From Azospirillum brasilense (GTDB taxonomy: Bacteria > Pseudomonadota > Alphaproteobacteria > Azospirillales > Azospirillaceae), in the NCBI RefSeq assembly GCF_001315015.1, contig NZ_CP012914.1, positions 1,488,001 to 1,552,000 of the forward strand: DNA of 64,000 nucleotides, in the 5' to 3' direction. The position numbers were made by a program, and so were the translations under genes. Below the pieces are notes generated by a model that saw nothing but the letters and a program-made list of their open reading frames with translations, was not told the DNA's origin and made no database searches. This document shows positions 14,910 through 23,646 of this stretch, piece after piece; positions within the stretch are counted from its first letter, which is position 1, and each line of letters starts with the position of its first letter.

Positions 14910-15839
14910 ATGACCACCGCCATTTTCACCCACCAGGACTTCCTGGCGCACGACACCGGCCCGGGGCACCCGGAGCGTCCCGAGCGAATCGCCGTGGTCT
15001 GGGAGGTTCTGGATCGCGACGAGTTCCGCGATCTGCCCCGCTTCGAGGCCCCGGAGGCGGAGGTCGAGCAACTGCGCTGGGTGCATGACCCGGCCTATGT
15101 GGACGCCGTTCTAAACGCGGTCCCGGACAGCGGCCACGTCCGGCTCGACTCCGACACCGTGCTGTCACCGACCTCGCGCTCGGCGATCCTGCGCGCCGCC
15201 GGAGCGGTGTGCGCCGCGGTGGACGCCGTGCTGGACGGAACGGCGAAGAACGCCTTCTGCGCCGTCCGCCCCTGTGGCCACCACGCCGAGCCGGCCCGCG
15301 CCATGGGCTTTTGCGTCTTCAACAATGTGGCGGTCGGCGCCGAGCACGCCCGCAAGCGGCGCGGCCTCACCCGTGTGGCCGTGGTCGATTACGACGTGCA
15401 CCACGGCAATGGCACCCAGGCGATGTTCTGGGACGACGCCGACCTGTTCTTCGCCTCGACCCACCAGTCGCCGCTTTATCCCGGCACCGGTTCGATGAGC
15501 GAGACTGGAGTCGCCGACAACATCGTCAACGCGCCGCTGCCGCCCCACTCCGGGACGGTGGAGTTCCGCCAAGCCATGGAGCGCCGCATCCTCCCCGCGT
15601 TGGAGGAGTTCCGGCCGGAACTGATCCTGATCTCCGCCGGATTCGACGCCCACGCCCGCGACCCGCTGGCGTCGCTCAACTTCACCGGCCCGGATTTCGA
15701 ATGGGCGACGCGCAAGCTGGTCGAGGCGGCGGACCGTCTGTGCGGTGGCCGCGTCGTGACGGTGCTGGAGGGCGGCTACGACATGGTGGGGCTCGCCGAG
15801 GGCTGCGCCGCCCATCTCCAGGCCCTGATGCGCGCCTGA
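14910..15839 (+). CDS. histone-deacetylase-family amidohydrolase (acetylpolyamine amidohydrolase-like)
   Basis: The product has 309 residues. Features of the arginase/deacetylase superfamily are clear: HPERPERI near the start, the His-His pair in PCGHHAEPARAMGFC, the zinc ligands in VVDYDVHHGNGTQAMF (Asp and His) and Asp in ILISAGFDAHARDPLA, and the C-terminal LEGGYD. Bacterial members remove acetyl groups from polyamines or other acylated amines; some act on small amides. The ATG at 14910 follows GGGGAGGA. Two operators of the regional regulon lie upstream, so the gene is likely co-controlled with oxalate transport, although no deacetylation step is known in that pathway. The substrate is unknown. 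Confidence 0.85.
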   Translation: MTTAIFTHQDFLAHDTGPGHPERPERIAVVWEVLDRDEFRDLPRFEAPEAEVEQLRWVHDPAYVDAVLNAVPDSGHVRLDSDTVLSPTSRSAILRAAGAVCAAVDAVLDGTAKNAFCAVRPCGHHAEPARAMGFCVFNNVAVGAEHARKRRGLTRVAVVDYDVHHGNGTQAMFWDDADLFFASTHQSPLYPGTGSMSETGVADNIVNAPLPPHSGTVEFRQAMERRILPALEEFRPELILISAGFDAHARDPLASLNFTGPDFEWATRKLVEAADRLCGGRVVTVLEGGYDMVGLAEGCAAHLQALMRA

Positions 15840-15926
15840 CCGGGCCCCGAACGGCGAATCCCGGGTGATTTCGAGGGACTTTGGGCAGCTGCACCATAAG
15901 GTCGGTTGCTTCCTGCACGGATTATC

Positions 15927-15936
15927 TGGTATACCA
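15927..15936. promoter_or_regulatory. operator TGGTATACCA
   Basis: Perfect palindrome within TATCTGGTATACCAAATACC, 59 bp upstream of the GNAT gene start. Confidence 0.75.
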
Positions 15937-15994
15937 AATACCAGAGAGACGAACGGAGTCCCTCGAACACACAAAAAAACGGGAGTTACGCACG

Positions 15995-16477
15995 ATGGAC
16001 CAGCGGATCGCCGAACAGAACGCCGCTCAGAAGGCTGCCGACCAGCACACCATCGAGATCACCCTGGCGAAGACCGACGCCGACATCGCCGACAGCTACG
16101 CGGTGGTGAAGGAGTTACGCACCCACATGACCGACGCCGACGCCTACGCCGCCCAGATCCGTCGCCAGATGGAGGACGGCTACAACATGGCCCTCCTGCG
16201 CATTGACGGCGAGGTGGCCGGCTGCGGCGGCTTCCGCGTTCACGAGACGCTGTCGCGCGGCCGCTATATGTATGTTGAGGATCTCGTCACCTCGCCGAAG
16301 CACCGTTCCTTCGGTCTGGGCGACAAGCTGTTCGATTGGCTGGCCGGTCAGGCCCGCGAAAAGGGCTGCGCCCAGATGGAGATCATCTCCGGCGTCCAGC
16401 GCGGCGACGCCCACCGCTTCTATCACCGCAAGCGCATGACGGTTAAGGCGTTCCAGCTCGTCCTGCCGCTCACCTGA
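15995..16477 (+). CDS. GNAT-family N-acetyltransferase
   Basis: This 160-residue protein has the GNAT acetyl-CoA fold. The region MALLRIDGEVAGCGGFRVHE gives strands 2-3, MYVEDLVTSPKHRSFGLGDKLFDWL holds the acetyl-CoA pyrophosphate loop (here RSFGLG, in place of the usual Q/RxxGxG/A), and the C-terminal part ends in HRFYHRKRM. The ATG at 15995 is preceded by GGGAG. A perfect TGGTATACCA palindrome lies 59 bp upstream. Substrate unknown. It follows a deacetylase-like gene under a similar operator, so an acetylation/deacetylation pair acting on one metabolite or protein is a possible link; this is speculative. Confidence 0.8.
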   Translation: MDQRIAEQNAAQKAADQHTIEITLAKTDADIADSYAVVKELRTHMTDADAYAAQIRRQMEDGYNMALLRIDGEVAGCGGFRVHETLSRGRYMYVEDLVTSPKHRSFGLGDKLFDWLAGQAREKGCAQMEIISGVQRGDAHRFYHRKRMTVKAFQLVLPLT

Positions 16478-16636
16478 TCCAGCGCACCGGATGGACCCGC
16501 GAACCGGGCGTCCGGACGGGCCGGGCGTCCGGTTTTCCATGCGCGAATTTTCGTCGGAAAACCCAGGATTCTCGCCCGATTCCGGATCATGCCCCTCCCT
16601 CGACAGGGTCTATTTTGCCAGTTGACATCTGGTATC

Positions 16637-16646
16637 TGGTATACCA
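16637..16646. promoter_or_regulatory. operator TGGTATACCA with an extra half-site
   Basis: Within TCTGGTATCTGGTATACCA; the second TGGTAT half-site lies 7 bp to the left. A TTGACA hexamer at 16622-16627 is adjacent. About 92 bp upstream of the PanE-like gene. Confidence 0.75.
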
Positions 16647-16737
16647 AACTCCGTATTTGTTCGGTGTGCTGATTGATTGGGGTTACTGCAAAGGCTGCGC
16701 GGCGCGTGGCCGATAATTGGGGGAGAGGAAACGGGTT

Positions 16738-17763
16738 ATGAAGATCTGCATCTTTGGGTCCGGGGCCATCGGCGGGTATCTGGGTGTGCGTCTCCATCAG
16801 GCCGGCGCGGATGTCAGCCTCGTGGCGCGCGGCGCCCATCTCACGGCCATGCGTGAGAACGGCGTGAAGCTGATCGTCGGTGAGGAAGAAACGGTCGTCC
16901 ACCCCCGCTGCACCGACAACGCGGCGGAACTCGGCCCGCAGGACTACGTCATCATCGGTCTGAAGGCCCACTCCGTTCCCAGCGTCGTCGACGCCATCCA
17001 GCCGCTGCTCGGCAAGGACACCGCTGTGGTCACCGCGGTCAACGGCATCCCCTACTGGTACTTCTACAAGAACGGCGGCGAGTTCGAAGGCCGCGTGCTC
17101 GACACCGTCGATCCGGGCGGCATCCAGTGGAACGGCCTGAGCCCGGAGCGCGCCATCGGCTGCGTCGTCTACCCCGCGACCGAAGTCGTCGAACCCGGCG
17201 TCATTCAGCACATCTACGGCGACAAGTTCTCGCTCGGCGAGCCGGACGGCAGCCAGTCCGACCGCGTGAAGAAGCTCAGCGCGGCGATGGAGGCCGGCGG
17301 CCTGCGCGCCCCGGTGCTCGACCGCATCCGCGACGAGATCTGGCTGAAGCTGTGGGGAAACCTCTGCTTCAACCCGATCAGCGCGCTCACCCACGCCACT
17401 CTGGACGTCATCTGCTCCGATCCGGAGACCCGCGCCGTCGCCAAGGCGATGATGCTGGAGGCCAAGGAGATCGGCGACCGTCTGGGCGTGCATTTCCGGG
17501 TGGATGTGGAGCGCCGCATCAACGGCGCCGGCGCGGTCGGTGCGCACAAGACCTCCATGCTCCAGGATCTGGAGCGCGGCCGCCCGATGGAGATCGACGC
17601 CCTGCTGTCGGTGGTCCAGGAGATGGGCCGCATGGTCGGCGTGGCGACCCCGACCATCGATGTGGTCCTGGCGCTCGTCCGCCAGCGCGGCGAGATCGCC
17701 GACTGCTACACCCGCCCGCAGCGGGCATCGTCCGAGGCCGCACCCGCGGTCGCCGCCCAGTAG
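16738..17763 (+). CDS. ketopantoate reductase family (ApbA/PanE-like) 2-oxoacid reductase
   Basis: This is a 341-residue NAD(P)-dependent dehydrogenase. The N-terminal Rossmann motif is MKICIFGSGAIGGYLG. A central segment has VITAVNG-like sequence (TAVNGIPYWYF), and the C-terminal helical domain contains the conserved lysine of IWLKLWGNLCFNPISALTHAT and the EIDALLSVVQEMGR segment. True ketopantoate reductases make pantoate for CoA; many paralogues reduce other 2-oxo acids. Its operator and oxalate-cluster position suggest a 2-oxoacid or CoA-supply role tied to oxalate use, but this is not shown. The ATG at 16738 follows GGGAGAGG. The next gene, a CBS protein, is 99 bp downstream and probably co-transcribed. 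Confidence 0.82.
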   Translation: MKICIFGSGAIGGYLGVRLHQAGADVSLVARGAHLTAMRENGVKLIVGEEETVVHPRCTDNAAELGPQDYVIIGLKAHSVPSVVDAIQPLLGKDTAVVTAVNGIPYWYFYKNGGEFEGRVLDTVDPGGIQWNGLSPERAIGCVVYPATEVVEPGVIQHIYGDKFSLGEPDGSQSDRVKKLSAAMEAGGLRAPVLDRIRDEIWLKLWGNLCFNPISALTHATLDVICSDPETRAVAKAMMLEAKEIGDRLGVHFRVDVERRINGAGAVGAHKTSMLQDLERGRPMEIDALLSVVQEMGRMVGVATPTIDVVLALVRQRGEIADCYTRPQRASSEAAPAVAAQ

Positions 17764-17862
17764 GGCGGACACCGTCCGGCCCCGCACACAGAAACCAACG
17801 CCCCCAACGACGCAGCGAAGCAACGCCGAGGGGCCGGACAATCGCTTCACAGGAGGAGCGTC

Positions 17863-18318
17863 ATGAGGGTTGAAGACATTCTCCGCCGAAAGGGGACGCG
17901 CATCGGCACGGTGCGCATCAACGAAACCGTGGAAACGGCGTTGCGTCTTCTGAAGGCCGAAAACACCGGCGCGCTGGTGGTCAAGGACGTCTGCCGGACC
18001 GAGGGCAACACGGTCGTCGGGGTGATTTCCGAACGTGACATCGTGCGCAGCCTGACCGACCGCGGGCCGGGCATCCTGTCCCTGCCGGTCACGGCGGTGA
18101 TGAGCCATCATCCCGTCTGCTGCACGCCGGGCGATTCCGTCCGTCACGTGCTCCAGCTGATGGACGAGCACACCATCCGCCACATTCCCGTTCTGGACGG
18201 CGCCTCGCTGGTCGGCGTGGTCAGCGTGCGCGATCTCATCAAGGCGCAGCTCGACGCCGCCCCGCCAGACGCCGAGACGGCCGAGGTCGTCAGCTATCCC
18301 GTCGCCGCGGCCCAGTGA
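17863..18318 (+). CDS. tandem CBS-domain protein
   Basis: The 151-residue protein consists of two CBS motifs (about residues 1-65 and 75-135), with the typical endings VVGVISERDIV and LVGVVSVRDLI. CBS pairs bind adenine nucleotides or similar ligands and act as energy or metabolite sensors. No enzyme domain is attached. The ATG at 17863 follows AGGAGGAG. It is closely similar to the minus-strand protein at 48074-48523 (shared segments such as ALVVKDVCRTEGN), so the two are paralogues within the same locus. It follows the PanE-like gene and precedes pntAA by 261 bp. Confidence 0.88.
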   Translation: MRVEDILRRKGTRIGTVRINETVETALRLLKAENTGALVVKDVCRTEGNTVVGVISERDIVRSLTDRGPGILSLPVTAVMSHHPVCCTPGDSVRHVLQLMDEHTIRHIPVLDGASLVGVVSVRDLIKAQLDAAPPDAETAEVVSYPVAAAQ

Positions 18319-18579
18319 CGGACGACGGTGCCCCGGGCTGTCGTGCCTGGGGCAACCTTCCCATGACGGCGGCGGCGGTCCGGAGGCGGTGACTCGCATC
18401 CATCCCGGGTGACCGCTCCGCCGCCCTGCGGGACTGACGCCGGACCACGCCCCGTCGCGGGCCGGCACCGACATCATTCGAGAATTTGACCGGCGGGCCG
18501 CCCGCCGAGGCCGCCCGCCGTCGAGGCCGGAGCGCTGACGCCTCGTCCTGCCGATTGCTTTGGGAGGCAATCAACAACC

Positions 18580-19770
18580 ATGAAAATCGCCATACCCAGG
18601 GAACGGCGCGCGGGCGAGAATCGCGTCGCGGCGTCTCCGGAAACCGTCAAGAAGATCAAGGCTCTCGGCCTCGACGTCGTGGTCGAGACCGGCGCCGGTC
18701 TGGGCTCGAACCTGCCGGACCGGGTCTACCAGGACGCCGGCGCGGAGATCGCGCCGGACGCCGCGTCGGCGCTGGCCGACGCCGACATCGTGCTGAAGGT
18801 GCAGCGCCCGCTGCTGGCCGGGGAGGGGGACCTCGACGAGCTGGCGCTGATCAAGCGCGGCGCGCTGCTGTTCGCCATCCTCAACCCCTACAACAGCCGT
18901 GACCACGTGGCGGCCTACGCGGCGGCCGGGGTGAACGCCTTCGCCATGGAGTTCATGCCGCGCATCACCCGCGCCCAGGTCATGGACGTGCTGTCCTCGC
19001 AGGCCAACCTCGCCGGCTACAAGGCGGTGGTCGACGCCGCCAGCGAGTACGGCCGCGCCTACCCGATGATGATGACCGCGGCGGGCACGGTGCCGCCGGC
19101 GCGCGCCTTCATCATGGGCGTCGGCGTCGCCGGTCTGCAGGCCATCGCCACGGCCAAGCGGCTGGGCGCCATCGTCTCGGCGACCGACGTGCGTCCGGCG
19201 GTCAAGGAGCAGGTGCAGTCGCTGGGCGGCAGCTTCGTCGCGGTCGAGAACGACGAGTTCAAACAGGCCGAGACGGCGGGCGGCTACGCCAAGGAGATGT
19301 CGGACGACTACAAGCGCCAGCAGGCGGCGCTGGTGGCCGAGCACATCAAGAAGCAGGACATCGTCATCACCACCGCGCTGATCCCGGGCCGCAAGGCGCC
19401 GATCCTGGTGACGCGCGAGCATGTGGCGTCGATGAAGCCGGGCTCGGTGCTGATCGATCTGGCGGTGGAGCAGGGCGGCAACGTCGAGGGCTCGGAACTG
19501 GGCAAGGTGGTCGTCACCGACAACGGGGTGAAGATCGTCGGCCACGCCAACTACCCCAGCCGCATCGCCGAGAGCGCCTCGCTGCTCTACGCCAAGAACC
19601 TGCTCGCGCTGCTGCAGTCGCTGCACGACAAGGACCCCGAGGACAGCAAAATGGGTCGCGTCACGCTCAACTGGGACGACGAGATCGTGAAGGCCATCGC
19701 GCTCACCCGCGATGGGCAGGTCGTCCATCCCGCCTTCGCGGACGCGGTCCGCGAAGTCCAGACCGTCTGA
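18580..19770 (+). CDS. pntAA: NAD(P) transhydrogenase subunit alpha, part 1 (NAD-binding domain I)
   Basis: This 396-residue soluble peripheral subunit starts [21 protein letters not shown] and carries the NAD-binding fold (around residues 170-190, [19 protein letters not shown], followed by TDVRP) and the mobile loop region. It hands hydride between NADH and NADP across the proton-pumping enzyme in the inner membrane. The split into PntAA and PntAB is the three-subunit form known from Rhodospirillum rubrum. It is 14 bp upstream of pntAB in a tight operon. Placed beside oxalate genes, it may supply NADPH from NADH made by formate oxidation; this is inference. Confidence 0.95.
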   Translation: MKIAIPRERRAGENRVAASPETVKKIKALGLDVVVETGAGLGSNLPDRVYQDAGAEIAPDAASALADADIVLKVQRPLLAGEGDLDELALIKRGALLFAILNPYNSRDHVAAYAAAGVNAFAMEFMPRITRAQVMDVLSSQANLAGYKAVVDAASEYGRAYPMMMTAAGTVPPARAFIMGVGVAGLQAIATAKRLGAIVSATDVRPAVKEQVQSLGGSFVAVENDEFKQAETAGGYAKEMSDDYKRQQAALVAEHIKKQDIVITTALIPGRKAPILVTREHVASMKPGSVLIDLAVEQGGNVEGSELGKVVVTDNGVKIVGHANYPSRIAESASLLYAKNLLALLQSLHDKDPEDSKMGRVTLNWDDEIVKAIALTRDGQVVHPAFADAVREVQTV

Positions 19771-19783
19771 GGAGGCGGCTTCC

Positions 19784-20218
19784 ATGGAACATCCCGATCC
19801 CGCGAGCCAGATTGAGGCCTTCCGCCACTCGCTCCTCACACTGACCAACCAGACGGCGGAGCTTCAGGTCCAGGTTGCCCAGATGACCCACGCGATGCCG
19901 ATCCCGGCGCCCGTCCTGGACGCGGCGAGCCACGGCAACTTCTTCATCACCGGCCTGACGGTGTTCGTGCTGGCCTGCTTCGTCGGCTACTACGTGGTGT
20001 GGCGGGTGACGCCGGCGCTGCACTCGCCGCTGATGGCGGTGACCAACGCGGTGTCCTCGGTGATCATCGTCGGCGCCCTGATCGCCGCCGGCCCCGCGGG
20101 GTTCGGCTTCTCCAAGATCATGGGCTTCCTCGCCGTCATCCTGGCCAGCGTCAACATCTTCGGCGGCTTCCTGGTCACCCAGCGCATGCTGTCGATGTTC
20201 AAGAAGAAGGGCAAGTAA
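19784..20218 (+). CDS. pntAB: NAD(P) transhydrogenase subunit alpha, part 2 (membrane)
   Basis: This 144-residue membrane subunit has a polar N-terminal region of about 45 residues followed by hydrophobic helices ([47 protein letters not shown]) and the conserved ending [12 protein letters not shown]. It forms part of the proton channel with PntB. The ATG at 19784 was chosen because the longer open frame overlaps pntAA; GGAGG lies 8 bases upstream. It is followed after 2 bp by pntB. Confidence 0.94.
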   Translation: MEHPDPASQIEAFRHSLLTLTNQTAELQVQVAQMTHAMPIPAPVLDAASHGNFFITGLTVFVLACFVGYYVVWRVTPALHSPLMAVTNAVSSVIIVGALIAAGPAGFGFSKIMGFLAVILASVNIFGGFLVTQRMLSMFKKKGK

Positions 20219-20220
20219 CC

Positions 20221-21615
20221 ATGGAAACCCTGTCCGCCCTTCTCTATCTGGTCGCCTCGGTCTGCTTCATCATGGCCCTGCGCGGCCTGTCCAGCCCGGA
20301 GACCTCCCGCCAGGGCAACTTCTTCGGCATGGCCGGCATGACCATCGCCGTGCTGACCACGCTGGCCCTGCCCATCGTCCAGTCCTACTGGATGATCGTG
20401 CTCGGCATCGCCATCGGCGGCGGCATCGGCTACGTCATCGCCAAGAAGATCGAGATGACCGCCCTGCCGCAGCTCGTCGCCGCCTTCCACTCGCTGGTCG
20501 GTCTGGCCGCGGTGTTCGTGGCGCTGTCGGCCTTCTACTCGCCCGAGGCCTACGGCATCGGCGTGCCCGGCGCCATCGCCAAGGGCTCGCTGGTCGAGAT
20601 GGCGCTGGGCACCGCCATCGGCGCGATCACCTTCACCGGCTCGATCGTCGCCTTCGCCAAGCTGCAGGGCCTGGTCACCGGCAAGCCGCTGGTCTTCCCC
20701 TTCCAGCACCATCTCAACGCCGGCCTCGGCATCCTCACCATCCTCCTCATCGTCTGGCTGGTGCAGAGCAACGCCGACGCTCCGATGTGGCTGATCGTCG
20801 CCGTGTCGCTGGCGCTCGGCCTGCTGCTGATCCTGCCGATCGGCGGCGCCGACATGCCGGTGGTGATCTCGATGCTGAACAGCTACTCCGGCTGGGCGGC
20901 GGCGGGCATCGGCTTCACGCTGCAGAACAACCTGCTGATCGTCACAGGCGCGCTGGTCGGCTCGTCGGGCGCCATCCTGTCCTACATCATGTGCAAGGGC
21001 ATGAACCGCTCGATCTTCAACGTCATCCTGGGCGGCTTCGGCGGCGACAGCGGGGCGTCGTCGGCGGCGGCCGGCGGCGGTGAGCGCGGCACGGTCAAGG
21101 CCGGCTCGCCGGAGGACGCGGCCTACATCATGAAGAACGCCCAGTCGGTGATCATCGTCCCCGGCTACGGCATGGCGGTGGCCCAGGCCCAGCACGCGCT
21201 GCGCGAGATGGCCGACCTGCTGAAGAAGGAAGGCGTCGAGGTCAAGTACGCCATCCACCCGGTGGCGGGGCGCATGCCCGGGCACATGAACGTGCTGCTG
21301 GCCGAGGCCAACGTGCCCTACGACGAGGTGTTCGAGCTGGAGGACATCAACCGCGACTTCGGCACGGCGGACGTGGCCTTCGTGATCGGCGCCAACGACG
21401 TGACCAACCCGGCGGCCAAGACCGACCCGCAGTCGCCGATCTACGGCATGCCGATCCTCGACGTGGAGAAGGCCAAGACGGTGTTCTTCATCAAGCGCGG
21501 CATGGCCGCCGGCTACGCCGGCGTCGAGAACGAGCTGTTCTTCCGCCCCAACACCATGATGCTGTTCGGTGACGCCAAGAAGGTCACCGAAGAGGTCGTG
21601 AAGGCCACCGAGTAA
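20221..21615 (+). CDS. pntB: NAD(P) transhydrogenase subunit beta
   Basis: This 464-residue integral membrane protein has about nine helices in residues 1-260, then the NADP-binding domain III with VIIVPGYGMAVAQAQHALREMA (nucleotide loop), IHPVAGRMPGHMNVLLAEA, and the closing KRGMAAGYAGVENELFF. It is the usual length. The ATG at 20221 lies 2 bp after the pntAB stop. It is the last gene of the operon and is followed by a strong terminator. It completes an intact proton-translocating transhydrogenase. Confidence 0.95.
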   Translation: METLSALLYLVASVCFIMALRGLSSPETSRQGNFFGMAGMTIAVLTTLALPIVQSYWMIVLGIAIGGGIGYVIAKKIEMTALPQLVAAFHSLVGLAAVFVALSAFYSPEAYGIGVPGAIAKGSLVEMALGTAIGAITFTGSIVAFAKLQGLVTGKPLVFPFQHHLNAGLGILTILLIVWLVQSNADAPMWLIVAVSLALGLLLILPIGGADMPVVISMLNSYSGWAAAGIGFTLQNNLLIVTGALVGSSGAILSYIMCKGMNRSIFNVILGGFGGDSGASSAAAGGGERGTVKAGSPEDAAYIMKNAQSVIIVPGYGMAVAQAQHALREMADLLKKEGVEVKYAIHPVAGRMPGHMNVLLAEANVPYDEVFELEDINRDFGTADVAFVIGANDVTNPAAKTDPQSPIYGMPILDVEKAKTVFFIKRGMAAGYAGVENELFFRPNTMMLFGDAKKVTEEVVKATE

Positions 21616-21632
21616 AAGCCTGCCGAAAGGAA

Positions 21633-21665
21633 AAGCCCCTTCCCGGACGAACCGGGAAGGGGCTT
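21633..21665 (+). terminator. intrinsic terminator of the pnt operon
   Basis: A 14-bp stem AAGCCCCTTCCCGG / CCGGGAAGGGGCTT has a 5-base loop and is followed by TTTT. It can also serve the convergent CBS-BON gene. Confidence 0.88.
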
Positions 21666-21690
21666 TTTTGTTGCCGTATCGGCGAAAGGA

Positions 21691-22392
21691 TCAGAAGCCG
21701 ACAGCGCCTTCGGCGACATGATCCACGATGATCAGGTGATTTTCCACGCGGGTGACGCCGGGGGTGTTCTCCGCGGCGACGCGAATGGCGTCAAGCTGCG
21801 CCTCGGTGCGGACGCTGCCCCAAAGATGCACGACGCCGTTGCGCACCACGATGTTTTCGCTGATCTCGGGCGCCCAGGGCTGCGCCCGCAGGGTTTCCAG
21901 AAGCCGGTCGCGCACGACGCGGTCGTCCGCGGCGGCGGGGGAGACGTCCGGCGCGATGCTGGCCAGGACGTGCAGCAGGTTGGCGCGGCTGACGATGCCG
22001 ACCAGCGTGCCGTTGTTCAGCACCGGAACGCGCTTGATCCGGTTGCCCTCCATCAGGCGGACCACCTCGTCGAGCGGGGTCTCCTCGGTGACGGAGATCA
22101 GCGACTCCGTCATCGCGTCGCGGACGTGGCGGCCATGGGACTTGGTGTAGTCGGCGGCCTGATTCGGCGCGCCCGCGAACATGGCGAGCCACCAGGACGC
22201 CCGCCGCACCGTGCCGGTTTCCGTCCGGCGCAGCAGGTCGCCCTCGCTGATGACGCCGAGCAGGCGCCCATTCGAATCGCAGACGGGCAGGCCGCTGATC
22301 CGGTTCTCCAGCATGCGCTTCGCGGCTTCGGTCACCGTGGCGTCGGGACCGATGGTGACCACCTGACGGGTCATGATGTCCGCAGCTTTCAT
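21691..22392 (-). CDS. CBS pair plus BON domain protein
   Basis: The 233-residue protein has a CBS pair split by a linker (first motif about residues 1-60 ending RLLGVISEGDLL, second about 90-145 ending LVGIVSRANLL). A BON domain follows at the C terminus (about 160-225, with VVRNGVVHLWGSVRTEAQ and ENTPGVTRVENHL). CBS domains bind nucleotides; BON domains often bind membranes or lipids or mediate stress roles. There is no signal peptide. The ATG at 22392 follows GGAGGAA. It is divergent from the GntR gene at 22916, and the shared intergenic region contains four operator-like palindromes, so it is likely a member of the regulon. It is convergent with pntB. Confidence 0.86.
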   Translation of the reverse strand: MKAADIMTRQVVTIGPDATVTEAAKRMLENRISGLPVCDSNGRLLGVISEGDLLRRTETGTVRRASWWLAMFAGAPNQAADYTKSHGRHVRDAMTESLISVTEETPLDEVVRLMEGNRIKRVPVLNNGTLVGIVSRANLLHVLASIAPDVSPAAADDRVVRDRLLETLRAQPWAPEISENIVVRNGVVHLWGSVRTEAQLDAIRVAAENTPGVTRVENHLIIVDHVAEGAVGF

Positions 22393-22469
22393 GGCTTTCC
22401 TCCGTTTGCCTGATTCGTTGACCAAGCCAACATACACACACGGGAAGTGCGGTGAAACTGTCTGGTGTA

Positions 22470-22479
22470 CGGTATACCA
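22470..22479. promoter_or_regulatory. operator CGGTATACCA with an extra half-site
   Basis: Within TCTGGTGTACGGTATACCA; a TGGTGT half-site lies 7 bp to the left. 77 bp upstream of the CBS-BON gene. Confidence 0.7.
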
Positions 22480-22630
22480 ATTTGCCGCAGGCCGATGTGG
22501 CGGGCGGAAAAAAGAAGGCTCCGCTGGCAGGAAGCCGCGGAGCCGTCAGGTGGGGGAATCTACAGGGAGGAATGCGTGTAGTTCCAAGGACGTTTGTACA
22601 CCCAGCGATCCGCCTCAACCACAGTGGATT

Positions 22631-22640
22631 CGGTATACCA
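22631..22640. promoter_or_regulatory. operator CGGTATACCA
   Basis: Second copy in the divergent region, core identical to the one at 22470. Confidence 0.65.
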
Positions 22641-22653
22641 GTCATGCGGCATG

Positions 22654-22676
22654 TGGATACCGTATACAGTATGCCA
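22654..22676. promoter_or_regulatory. imperfect compound operator
   Basis: Half-sites TGGATAC, CGTATACAG and GTATGCCA lie close together with no perfect 10-base core. Confidence 0.45.
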
Positions 22677-22790
22677 AAAGAGCTCTGAGAGCGCAGTATT
22701 GCCGGGCTGGGGCGCGGAAATTGGTGCCCCGTCGTTCATCGAAGAAACAGTCCGCGATCCGAACATATCCGCTTGTCATGAACTGGCATC

Positions 22791-22800
22791 TGGTATACCG
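22791..22800. promoter_or_regulatory. operator TGGTATACCG
   Basis: Within GCATCTGGTATACCGTATC, 116 bp upstream of the GntR start, suggesting autoregulation. Confidence 0.7.
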
Positions 22801-22915
22801 TATCTCCAATCCAAGCCGCTTCCCTCTCCGGGGCAATGAAAGTGCGGCCCAAACCCCGTCAACCGGGGAAGCCCCGGATCATTCCGGGGGCGGAGAGAGA
22901 GGGACGGGAACGCCA

Positions 22916-23605
22916 ATGCAGACGATGAGTTTCTCGGTCGCCCCGCTGGACCAGGGGATGAGCTTCAAGGCCAAGGCCTACCAGTCGCTGCGCCAGGCCA
23001 TCACCCAGATGGACATCTACGGCGGGCCGAGCGAGATCCGCCTCGACGAGCGCCAGCTCTGCGAGGCGCTGGGCGTCAGCCGCACCCCGGTGCGCGAGGC
23101 CATGGCGCTGCTTGAGCAGGAGGGCTTCATCCGCTCCATGCCCCGGCGCGGCATCTTCGTCGTGCGCAAGACCAAGGCGGAGATCATCGAGATGATCACC
23201 GTCTGCGCCGCGCTCGAAGGCATGGCCGCCCGCCTCTTCGTCGAACGCGCCGACGAGCGCGGCATGGCCGACCTGCACGAGACCTTCGACCGCTTCGCCG
23301 AAGGCGAGCTGGCCGACCACGTGCTGGAGTATTCCGACGCCAACGTCGCCTTTCACCAGTCGATCATCCAGGCCTCGGGCTGCACGCTCATCGCCGACCT
23401 GACCGACCGCTTCTTCATCCACATGCGGGCCATCCGCCGCGTCACCATGCGCCGCGGCGGCCGGGCCGAGACGTCCATCGTCGAGCACCGCGACATCATC
23501 GACGCCCTGACCCGGCGCGACGCCGACCTGGCCGAGCGGCGGGTGCGCGAGCACACGCTGGGGCTGGCCCGCCATGTCGAACAGCACTGCGATTTTCTCG
23601 ATTGA
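22916..23605 (+). CDS. GntR-family transcriptional regulator, FCD subfamily, copy 1
   Basis: This 229-residue protein has a winged helix-turn-helix at residues about 20-85 ([30 protein letters not shown], then the wing [11 protein letters not shown]). A helical FCD ligand domain follows (about 95-225) with the metal-binding histidines expected for this group ([21 protein letters not shown]). Such regulators bind organic acids or acyl-CoAs. The ATG at 22916 is preceded by a purine-rich GGAGAGAGAGGG. The gene lies 41 bp upstream of oxc and is probably co-transcribed with it. It has the same length and a nearly identical recognition helix as the copy at 42839-43528. Operators upstream suggest it controls itself and the regional regulon; the effector could be oxalate, oxalyl-CoA or glyoxylate. 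Confidence 0.88.
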   Translation: MQTMSFSVAPLDQGMSFKAKAYQSLRQAITQMDIYGGPSEIRLDERQLCEALGVSRTPVREAMALLEQEGFIRSMPRRGIFVVRKTKAEIIEMITVCAALEGMAARLFVERADERGMADLHETFDRFAEGELADHVLEYSDANVAFHQSIIQASGCTLIADLTDRFFIHMRAIRRVTMRRGGRAETSIVEHRDIIDALTRRDADLAERRVREHTLGLARHVEQHCDFLD

Positions 23606-23646
23606 CCGATCGTGAACCGAATAAGAGTCGGGGAGGAGTAACCCTT

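Larger units (their letters stand above)
22393..22915. other. 523-bp divergent regulatory region with four operator-like sites
   Basis: Contains sites at 22470-22479, 22631-22640, 22654-22676 and 22791-22800 between the CBS-BON and GntR genes. Only short, poor frames are present. Confidence 0.7.
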
